A stretch of DNA of 64,000 nt from Limanda limanda (taxonomy: Eukaryota > Chordata > Actinopteri > Pleuronectiformes > Pleuronectidae), in assembly GCF_963576545.1 (NCBI RefSeq), contig NC_083637.1, forward strand, positions 23,726,007 to 23,790,006, written 5' to 3'. The position numbers and the translations under genes are program-made. The notes under the pieces were generated by a model that did no database searches, had not been told where the DNA came from, and saw only the letters and a program-made list of their open reading frames with translations. How positions within the stretch are numbered: the first letter of the stretch is position 1; every line of letters starts with the position of its first letter. Of the stretch, positions 55,200 through 64,000 are shown piece by piece.

Positions 55200-55265
<66 letters not shown>
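55190..55265. repeat. (CA)n microsatellite
   Basis: A CA tract of about 70 bp. A second (GT)n followed by a run of about 12 G lies at 55388-55426. They create the Val-Cys ORF on the minus strand. Confidence 0.95.
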
Positions 55266-55269
<4 letters not shown>

Positions 55270-58130
55270 ACAAAGCACCACATCCCACCTCATCTCAGTC
55301 CACTCTCGAAGCACATTACTGTATAAAATGGGGCCAAACCGTCCTCCAGTCTGTGGCGGGTGAGGTGACTTCAGGGGTGTGCAGCGGTATGTGTGTGTGT
55401 GTGTGTGTGAGGGGGGGGGGGGGGGCTGTCCTTGTAAGTGGGTCAACTTAATGCAGCATCCAGTATCCAACCACCATGTCAGTACACGGCCGCACACGCA
55501 CAAACAGACGCACACTTAACCCACACTCCGTACTTCTTCGGCTCGGGCCACGGTTTTTTGGCAGGAAATGAAAAATTCACTCTACCGCTCGGTTTTAGTG
55601 TGCCAGACTTCACTCCCTTTCCTGGGGACGAGGGAGGAGGAGGAAGAAAAAAAAACAAGTCTCTGTCCTGCTTCCCTTTCATGTCCCCCCCCCCTCCTCC
55701 TGTCTGCCTCTCATCCCGGCCTCACTCTTGACCTGCAGGATGACTCCCATGGTGCTCTTATGGCATGTTTGAATTTTTAAAGAACCCCATGAGGTCTTCG
55801 GGCATATGCTTCACTCTCTCTGCCCCCCTCCACCCCCCCCCCACACACACTTGCTGCTGCTATTTGTGTTTGTATATATGAGCATTTTTCTATACAACTT
55901 TGAGTCATCTTGGCTGCTTCGTGCTTGTGTGTTTATGCACTTCTATGACCTTTCACATATTGCATAATGATGGGAACGTTGTGTTACAAAAAAGCAACAG
56001 CCCTCTGATCTTTAACTTGACACCGTCTCTACAGAGGAACGCAGCGCGCACACGAGAGCCGAGCCGCCACAGAGTTGTGTTGCCGTCGACCTTGTTTGAT
56101 TTTTCTCTGCTTCAAGTATGTCTTTTTCTTTTTCTTTCACAGCGGAGATGAGGAATGCCCTCCCAAATGGCGCAGAGAACATCTGCTAGTGAGAAATGAA
56201 AGCCTGAGAGCAAAGAGAGAGAGAGAGGGGACTTAGTTTAATACAGGAGAGAGAAAAGAACAGATGTGAAGAAGGAACAAGAGAGCATGCAAAGAGGAGG
56301 AGAAGGAGTGACACGACTTCAGGTGGAGGAGAACACCCTTCCTACACAACGGCAGAGGTGAGACAATATCCAGCGGATGGTAGAGTGACTTACAGGTGTA
56401 CACGTTCACAAACACACACTCAGCGGGGGAACAGAAGCCTGCATCAATAATGCAGCTGAGAGAAACAGGATGCAGATTCGTCCTTACATAAGAGTTCACA
56501 GAGAGCTGGCTGGCTGAGAAACAACCTCTTTCATTCTCTGCCCTCAGGCTGGATGCACACAAGATTTCTTGAGCTGATCAACAGTCCTAACAACTTTTCA
56601 AGTGTGCAGCAACAAATGCACAGGAGTGCCGCTACAGCCATTTTTAAGCCCGGCCTTCTCACTTTAGGTTATTTGTTGCCCCCTGTGGAACCATTCTCTT
56701 AGCTGTGTGTTCTACACTAGTTCCTAATTTTCTGGAGCTTACGTTATCGACAACAGGCTTGTTGGTAGCAGGCGTAGTTATTTTGTCCTTCAACATCAAT
56801 GAGCAGAAACATGAACTCTGTGCAGGACAAACTGGTCCAACCTGATGAACCGAATCATACTGTTCCTCCAGGTCTCAGCGACATGGTGCAAGTTCAGCAG
56901 GAGTTGTAATGTACATCTGATAGGCTTGATACTGTGGGAATAATCAAATTGTGAAACACACTTAGATGAAAATTTGCCTCATTAACATTTACAACCACTA
57001 GAGCAGAGCTCTTTCTAAACCTGCTTGTGTTGGATATTGGGCACAGAGCTTTTTATATCCAGTCTGTGATGTAGGGTGAAGTTTGTGTTCATCCTACCTG
57101 GTTTATCTGCAGTGAAGATTTTAAAAGTCAGACTCTCAGACGTTTGTGGAATAAGATGCTAGCAGCATGACTGTTAGCCTTCTTGTCAGTCCACTACTGG
57201 TCAAGATTTCAAATATTTCAACATCTACAGGCAACGAAAAAAAGTTTAGACATTCAAGTTCCCAGGAGGATATATCCTGCTGAATTTACTGATCCTCAGA
57301 TTTTTCCTAAAGCACCAACACAAGGTTCACATTTGTGGTTCTGAGTGAAGTATCTTCCATTGGATTGATCATAACACAAATCTGTCACAACTGTTTCCTT
57401 GTGATCAATTATATCACCTGCCTGAATACTTTAACAGTCATCATACAATCATAAAGTTCAAATTTAAATTTTTACATTATTTTCGTTTTTCTGACCAAAT
57501 ATCTGAAAAATTAGTGAATAGTATCATGCCATCTGTAGTAAACTGTTTAATCTGCTAAACATCAGTTGATTAGCAAGTATACTGACATTCGGTTATATAT
57601 ATAGTGTTAGTCTCGTGGCGTGATCACCTAACACAGTGCATTTTAGCCTCTGTCTTTTTACAGACTACCACTTTACTGTAATGATTCATCTTGCTTCTCC
57701 CGTGTGCCATTTAACTGATAAACCCACTGTACACCACCTGTACAGCAGAGAAACCCAGTAAGCAACACGCTGCTGGACACAGTGGAGCATCGGCAGCTAC
57801 AGAGTCAGATATTTCCCTCTGGAGTTGGTAGAGACCAAACCAGAGCACAAAGGAGGTGAATATTAGACCAACTTACATTAGAAATTATTTTAAATGGGAG
57901 CTAATGTTGGTGTAACTGATGAAAGCATACTTAGCCACCGCCACACTTTATCCACCGCAACTTTATAATGTCCTGATGCATCAATCTATTTATTACTTGA
58001 ATGTTGTAAAAAAAATAATTATTTTATAGAAGACCTCTGTTACACATGGCATCGATGTGAATCTTGGGTCACTCCCTGACGTTTCTGTTTAAAAAAAAAA
58101 AATTATGTTTGGGTAGTTTTTCCTCACCCT
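55270..58130. other. Non-coding spacer between pprc1 and ldb1
   Basis: Apart from the repeats listed separately I see no gene here. C-rich and GA-rich runs (55685-55850, 56215-56300) are simple-sequence in nature. ORFs of 60-110 residues have no family resemblance. Confidence 0.35.
57025..57125 (+). repeat. Dispersed repeat, second copy of the 3776-3905 family
   Basis: 'ttgggcacagagctttttata', 'ccagtctgtgatg', 'gttcatcctacctggtttat' and 'ctgcagtgaag' occur in the same order as in syngr2 intron 1. The family is not recognised. Confidence 0.55.
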
Positions 58131-58136
58131 AGTCCA

Positions 58137-58730
58137 GGGGTGGGCAAACTTTTTGACTCGCGGGCCACAATGGGTTCCAAAATTTGACAGAGGGGCCGGG
58201 CCAGGAACAGATGGATGGAGTGTTTTTGTGAACTAATATAAATGACATTTAAAAATCATTACATGAAAGGATTTTGCCTTTACCAAGTAGCCTAGCACTT
58301 ATTTGCAAGGCCATTTAACAAAAACCCGCCTTCAGAAAAAGGCTTGCTAGCCTTTGCTATTTCGAATGCCCCCCAAAAAAGATGCCTTGGTAGAATACTC
58401 TTTAATCGCAGTTTGTCTGTGAAAAAAAATGTTGCTGAGTCTGTTAATAAGTCGCCAACATCTGAGCTGCAGCCACTCCTTCTTGCGTTGACTGACTTCG
58501 TAGCAAAGTGACGGCTGATGTTGTACTCTCTGTAAACTGTGACAGTTTCTTAGCATTTCAGGCATACAGCCTTCGATTGGACTTCAGTGAAAAAGTATTT
58601 TGTTGTCGACTCCGTGTTAAACACTCTGCACTCATTGTCCACTTTTTGTTTCCTTGATCCGCTCATTTTACAGAAGGGCAAAGGGAAAAAGTGAAGGGAG
58701 ATCATGTGCCCTTTCGAGCCCTATACACCA
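58137..58730 (-). pseudogene. hAT-type transposon remnant with BED zinc-finger transposase fragment
   Basis: The plus-strand left end CAGGGGTGGGCAAACTTTTT followed by 'gactcgcgggcc' is the classic terminus of a Charlie-like hAT element. On the minus strand an ORF starts at 58666 (MSGSRKQKVDNECRVFN, then TTKYFFTEVQSKAVCLKC) and hits a TAA at 58552-58550. The downstream continuation TVTVYREYNISRHFATK in the same region completes the CxxC...HxxxxH BED-finger pattern of GTF2IRD2-like hAT transposases. The catalytic and dimerisation parts are missing and the opposite terminus was not found. The copy is dead. Confidence 0.7.
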
Positions 58731-58739
58731 CACTCCTTG

Positions 58740-59344
58740 GCAAATTTAATTTAGCTGACAGGAAGAAAACTTGAAATATGCCAGCATTTGCTTTCCTGTC
58801 CTTAATGTGCTCCGTCTTCACTTTTCTTATCCTAACTCCTTTTTCTTACCTCCTTGTTTTGTTTTGTGTTTATACCGTCTGTCTTTTTACTCTAATCTCC
58901 CTCCACGGCTTTCTCTGCCACCGTTATCTGTTTAATGTGGGTTTTGACTTTCCGCAAACTGTTAATGTTCATGTGTGTGTGCACATGCACCCGCACGCTC
59001 GTGTATAAATATCATGATGATGTGTACTTTGTGCACACATCGGCTTGAAAGTATGAACTTGTCAAAACTGCCTCCATGAAACTGTTAATGTGGGCAGATA
59101 TTCTGCATCTGTGAATCACAGTTTTCATGTTTAAGTGTGTGTATGTGTCTGTGTAAGCTCATCATGCTTGTGCTATTCTTTTTCTGCCACATTGCCATGG
59201 CGACAGTGCCCTCCCAGGGTAATGGGGGACGAGTGCGCCAGAGCTATTTATTCTCTCTTCCCTCCCTCCCTCCCCCCCTCCTTCCATCCATCCATCCATC
59301 CATCCATCCATCCATCCATCCATCCATCCATCCATAACCCTCTC

Positions 59345-59382
<38 letters not shown>

Positions 59383-61540
59383 CCTCCCTCCCTCCCTCCC
59401 ACTCCCTACATCCCTGCCCTCTTCCTCTCGCAACCTCTCCGTCTCTCTTCTCTCTCCATCTCCCTCCTTCTGCTGCTCTTTCTTCCCCTCTCTGATTGGC
59501 TTAACACTCTCTTAATGAGACAGAGGGTGAGGAAGAAGAGAGGGAGGGAGACAAAGAGCAAGTGTCTTTAAAAAAAAAAAAGGGAAGTAGAAATATGTGG
59601 GGGAGGCGATCTATCCAGACTTGTGTTCCTCTTTGCATGTTAAGAGAGAACCTGATCTGACAAAACCGCAATGTCATTTTGGAGGGAAACTGCATGTACA
59701 GAGGTTACACATAGAAATATTTGTACACATAGCTTTCTGTCTCAGACGTGTGCATGTGTGTACTGGGATGTGTATATGCAAGCAGTTGGCTTGGTTGGGG
59801 TCATGACCTTTGATAAGATTTCTCTAATACCTAAATGAGCAGAGTTTATATATCTTTTTCAGAGCAGTGTGTGATAATAAACTTTTGGGGACTTCTTGGA
59901 GGAGCAACTACTTCCTGCGACCTCCTGTAGAGTGAGCGGTTGGTGTTAGCTTAGCGTCGAGACACGAGGGTCATGTTGGATCTTTTTCAGTGACTGCCGC
60001 TGTGAGTAGCCCCAATAGTCTACTCAAGTGTGAGGCTAATAAGAGGTGTGTGCATCATTTTTTGACCCTGAGAGATGTGGTGTGTTTTTGTTATGTTTTT
60101 TTTGTTATGCCAATGTTACATTTTTTCTGACTTTGTGACACATTTTTTTAATGAAGCATGCCACGTGTACAAATCGACCGAACAAGCTGTGCATCAACAG
60201 CTTAAGCTCTAACTCCACGTGGGTACTAGGTACTGACCCCCCAACTTGGAAATACAATAATTTAAAGGATAAAGCTGTCAATATCATTCTTATACTTTTC
60301 TTACTCTCAAATAATCGAATGAAAACATCATCATCTATAATATGTCTGTCTCCCAATATGCTACTCTCCAACTTGCCCATATCCTGTATATTGCACTTAG
60401 CCACAAAGTTGATTAATGTCCATTCCAACAGGGATGGATCCGGAAATGGAGCCGGGGGGGCCTCACTGACCCCAGCTGAATTCTGTCCCTGAACCTGCTC
60501 CTGTCATGTCAGGAGTCTTAAAAAAAACCAGACAATACAAACATAGACCAGTCATTCACAAACAATACATCTTTATTTTCTAAGCTTTTCTGAAGTACAC
60601 ATGTGCTCTAATAAGTTTTTCCAAATATACTCAATGACGAGTGGCTTTGAATCAAAGTTTTAAAGGGAGCAGTAAACAAGGAATGACTTAAATGTCCACC
60701 TTACTGAATCAGGACATGGATGTTGGACATATAATTGTCCATTCAAAGTGTAAATTGTGGCCACTTTATGGCCCCTGATTTAGAAATATTCAAAACCCGC
60801 CACTGTATTAAAATACTATTGTCTTCTTTAACTCTACCATTTTCTGCTTTGGATTCAAACCCATTTGTGCAGGTGGGTCTGACTCCTAACAGGTAACATC
60901 GTCCATGTTCAAACTAATGAAGGAACAGGATGCCCAGTGCAACAGTGTGAGTGACTGATGTGTACTATAATAGGAGTTCTTCTTATTGGGATCAGTTCAT
61001 TGTTGATTTTGATCTTTTCATGGTAACTGTGGTAAAATATCACCACTTATTCTTCAGGTGTCAGCGTGTACTGTATATAACCTGGATCTAACTGTTCCCC
61101 CTCTTTCATCCACACACACAGACACAAATTTGTGCATCAAACGAGAAAAGACAAATGACATAGTGATGGAAGAAAGATGAGAGTGAGATGGAGACAGTGG
61201 GAGGGAAAGGTGGAGCGGAAGAAAGAGTAATAAGGACAGAGGGAGAGACAGTGAGGGAGGGAGGGAGAGCAGGGGAGATAAATGGCTGAGTAGACAGGAA
61301 GATGAGTGAAGCGAGAGAGCAACACAGTGTGACATACTGCAGACAGAAAGACTAACGGAGCGAGAGAATGACTGGGCGAGAAAAGGAGACGACGGAGAGA
61401 GAGAGAGAGAGAGAGCCGAGGCACGTCAATCGCCCCCTCTTCTCTTCTCTCCTCCTCCCTTTTTCCTCCCCCCTTTTTCCTCTCCCCCTGCCCTCCCCTG
61501 CTATGTAGCAGACCTTCCCTGGATGGTAACAAGCCACTCA
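58740..61540. other. Non-coding spacer upstream of ldb1
   Basis: AT- and simple-sequence-rich, with no supported gene. The purine-rich stretch at 61150-61420 (GAGAGG and GGGAGA words) produces long antisense Ser/Leu ORFs that are not genes. Confidence 0.35.
59283..59400. repeat. (ATCC)n then (CT)n and (CTCC)n microsatellites
   Basis: About 13 units of CATC (59283-59333) are followed within 20 bp by a CT tract and CCTCCCTC units. The ORF with '[14 protein letters not shown]' is a repeat artefact. Confidence 0.95.

Positions 61541-61542
<2 letters not shown>

Positions 61543-61633
<91 letters not shown>
61543..61633. repeat. (GT)n microsatellite
   Basis: An uninterrupted GT tract of about 90 bp, roughly 760 bp upstream of the ldb1 first coding exon. 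Confidence 0.97.
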
Positions 61634-61634
<1 letters not shown>

Positions 61635-61921
61635 ACTGGAGCAGCAGTGGTAGAAAAACAGCCTCTACATATTTAAAGGGGGGAAAAAAGGACCCACATC
61701 ACATGGTTGTTATTCTCTCAAATCTGCCTCTCAGGTCACTTTGACAGTCCTCTCTCTCTCTCTTACACACACTTTCTCTCTCTCTCTCTCTGTCTCTCTC
61801 TCAAGCACTCAGCCTCTCATTCCCTCCCTTTCTCCCTCTCTCCTCCCACCTGAGCTGTAATTTGCAGTACTGATGAGGGTGAGGGCAGAGCAGAGGCAGG
61901 AGCAGAATTCTCCTCACTCTG

Positions 61922-61924
<3 letters not shown>

Positions 61925-61960
<36 letters not shown>

Positions 61961-62107
61961 TACACAGACTGTGTGATTCACAGTGCACAGCTACAGTACA
62001 ACTGAGAGAATCCGATCCTTTGTGTGTGCGCTCTTTTTTTTAACCTCTTCTTCCCCTTTTTCTCCCTTGTCGTCACTCTCTTCTCCCTCCCTCCCTCTCT
62101 CCCTCCC

Positions 62108-62201
<94 letters not shown>

Positions 62202-62215
62202 CCTCCCTCTATCTC
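61925..62215. repeat. (CA)n and long (CT)n/(CCCT)n tract in the ldb1 promoter region
   Basis: (CA)n at 61925-61956 is followed by a polypyrimidine tract of about 130 bp (CT and CCTC units, 62083-62215) that ends about 180 bp upstream of the ldb1 ATG. Such GAGA/CT tracts are common in TATA-less promoters. Confidence 0.9.
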
Positions 62216-62273
62216 TGCTCCCTGGTGGTGTGTATGTGTCTGTGTGTGTGAACCGTGGGGATAACAGACGCTC

Positions 62274-62389
62274 ATGTGAGCAGCCTCAGTGGCGGCAGCA
62301 GTGACTGGCGAGAAAGAGGAGAGGAAGAGAGCAGGGATAACAGAGCCACCGCCACCATCGTTCTGATCGGATTCACACCAGACATGTGA
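62274..62389 (+). promoter_or_regulatory. Two start-stop uORFs in the ldb1 leader
   Basis: ATGTGA occurs at 62274-62279 and again at 62384-62389. Each is an ATG immediately followed by a stop codon. The second ends only 4 nt before the ldb1 start codon at 62394. Start-stop elements are known to stall initiating ribosomes. Whether both lie in the transcript depends on the unmapped start site. Confidence 0.5.
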
Positions 62390-62393
62390 GAAG

Positions 62394-62421
62394 ATGTCCG
62401 TGGGCGGCTGCGCGTGTCCCG
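62394..62421 (+). CDS. ldb1: LIM domain-binding protein 1, first coding exon (gene continues past the window)
   Basis: The exon encodes MSVGGCACP plus the first base of a Gly codon and ends at a strong donor (CCCG|GTAAGT). Vertebrate LDB1 begins MSVG(G)CACPGCSSKSF with an intron at exactly this Gly. LDB1 is a nuclear adaptor that dimerises and binds LIM-homeodomain and LMO proteins, bridging enhancers and promoters. The head-to-head position next to pprc1 repeats the human LDB1-PPRC1 order at 10q24.32, which strengthens the call from so short an exon. The rest of the gene lies to the right of the window; no second exon is visible up to 64000. Confidence 0.85.
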
Positions 62422-63498
62422 GTAAGTAGCTGTCGTGGTGATGGTTGCCGTTAACAACAGCCCTGCTGCTGTTGGCAGTCTCTGACTTTTTCTGGTCGTT
62501 GTTGTTGTTTTATTTTGGTCAGTGAGTGCAGCCGCTGCTGTGGCGTGACTGGAGCAGAGGGAGAGAGAGAGACAGGGAGAGAGGTGCCCTGGGGCCCTGG
62601 GGTTCTGTTTGCAAAGGCTCATGGGAGGTTGCCCTCTGTGATAGCTGAGAGGACGGAGAGCAAAGAAAAAAGCAGAATCGATGGATCAACATGTAGTCTT
62701 CTTGTTCCATTCTCACTTTTTCATTTACTCTCCGCTCTTCACAGTTTGTTGTTGAGTTTGAAGAGGAAAAAGATCTTTCTCTGGTGGCGCAGACATCTGT
62801 GCATGAAGTTGTTGCTATGGCACCACTAATGCTACTTCATCTCTCCCTCCGCCAGTTTGTTTTTGTTCTCGTACTTTCTGCTGCTGCTGATTTCTGGCTC
62901 ACAGCAGTTCTTGTAAGGTTGGCACAGATGTTGCACTCACCGAAGCACAGTGGTCATCCTGAGAAAGGATCAAAGTGTGACATTTAAAGGGCAAAGGTCA
63001 TCGGCTCCGATCAGAAGCTTGCATGATTGATTCTGCACCTCTTCCCACATGAGAGTTATTAATGAATGTTTGATATTTCACAGCTCACACAGGATTGTCA
63101 TCTTCAGTTAGGATGAATGACGAGCTTGATGAGGATGGTGATGCTTCCTATTCACGTGTTGAAGCAGTTTTTTGTCACAAATATCACAGTGGAAATGGGC
63201 ATCACTACATTTGTTTGAGTGTCAGTGGTATATGAGTTTAACCTCCTTAAGACGTACTCTCACTATTGTTCCTCAAGCGTGACAGAGATTTATAACAAGC
63301 TTTTCGATTTTCTTTTACCCGATACTTTTCTTTTACACAATATTGTATTACATGTCTTTGCCCTGTCTTGACCCGCTGCTGTTTTCAGGAGGAGGAAGAG
63401 ATATCAGACGGTCAACCTGGCTTCATTTCTCACCTAATGTAAAAGCGAATTAGATGACAAAACTACTTAGGGGTCAAGGTTTTGTCGTGTGGTCCTTC
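62422..63498 (+). other. ldb1 intron 1 (5' part)
   Basis: After the donor at 62422 no exon-like segment with both splice sites and an LDB1-like translation is seen. The ORFs at 62515-62987 are chance. Confidence 0.5.
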
Positions 63499-63841
63499 TT
63501 AAAGGTTCAGTGTTTAGAATTTAGAGACATCTAGTGGTGAAGTTGTATGTTGCAGCTTAATACCCCTCACCCTCCAAACATGAGAGAACCTATGGGAGAA
63601 TTACAGTTGTTATAAAAACTCAAAGGGTGTTAAACAAACATGGCAGCCTCCCTAGAGAGGACCCGCTCCAGATGTAAATATAAAGTTATTAAATATAAGG
63701 GCACATTCTTGGGAAAAGAAAACCACAATTTGCACAATTTAGATGAAACTCACTAGTGAAAACATCACTCAGATTATTTTATAATAATTTTATGCCAATA
63801 GATCCCTTTCACCTAAATCTTACCTTACACTGAACCTTTAA
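63499..63841 (+). mobile_element. Complete TTAA-ended MITE family A in ldb1 intron 1
   Basis: A 343 bp element with perfect 15 bp ends (TTAAAGGTTCAGTGT and its inverse). It includes TTAA at both outer edges, suggesting either a TTAA target duplication or TTAA as part of the inverted repeat. The interior has no ORF. Internal blocks match 1-278 in inverse orientation. Confidence 0.8.
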
Positions 63842-64000
63842 TAAAACTGGTTAAAGTTGAGTAACAGCCGCGGGGGCTTCTGGGAGCAGAGCCACAGAGA
63901 GCAACCTGTAGGGACCAATATCCGTCATATTAGACCACCGTATTGAGAGGTGTTCCACTTCTGCAAGAGCCGAGGAACTCCCCGCAGCCGCCGACCAGTT

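Noticed and set aside
59135..59515. 126-residue ORF rich in His-Pro-Ser-Ile and Ser-Leu
   Set aside because: Product of the ATCC and CT microsatellites.

Overview
This is a nuclear genome window from a ray-finned (teleost, probably percomorph) fish. Every protein-coding gene I can reconstruct is an intron-containing vertebrate gene with short GT-AG introns. The spacers hold repeats typical of fish: L2/Maui-like LINE pieces, short inverted-repeat DNA elements with TTAA ends, a BED-finger hAT remnant, and long CA/TG, CT and ATCC microsatellites. I see no prokaryotic, viral or CRISPR content. All gene models below were spliced by hand, and reading phase was checked at every junction given.

Layout, left to right: syngr2 (+, 1095-9428, synaptogyrin); tk1 (-, 12469-15837, cytosolic thymidine kinase), tail-to-tail with syngr2; afmid (+, 16914-21548, kynurenine formamidase), head-to-head with tk1 across a CCAAT-rich shared promoter region; cant1 (+, coding 27330-29249, with likely untranslated exons from about 23.2 kb); a divergent compact O-GlcNAcase paralogue (-, 31698-38986); an unrecognised intronless 243-residue coiled-coil ORF (+, 40489-41220); pprc1 (-, 43749-51823, PGC-1-related coactivator); a gene-poor 10.5 kb region full of simple repeats; and the first coding exon of ldb1 (+, 62394-62421), which continues beyond the window.

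The left half (SYNGR2, TK1, AFMID, CANT1) corresponds to human 17q25.3. The right half (OGA, PPRC1, LDB1) corresponds to human 10q24.32. The junction between these two ancestral neighbourhoods lies between cant1 and the O-GlcNAcase gene, around 29.3-31.5 kb.

Functionally the genes are mostly housekeeping and do not form one pathway: nucleotide salvage (tk1), tryptophan-kynurenine catabolism (afmid), Golgi nucleotide hydrolysis (cant1), O-GlcNAc removal (oga-like), mitochondrial-biogenesis transcription (pprc1), LIM-homeodomain cofactor (ldb1) and vesicle membrane protein (syngr2). The items most worth a second look are the orphan coiled-coil ORF, the compact O-GlcNAcase paralogue with an intact active site, a very long UG tract just upstream of afmid exon 9, the multi-CCAAT/E2F tk1-afmid promoter, a possible alternative first exon of pprc1, and two start-stop uORFs in front of ldb1.
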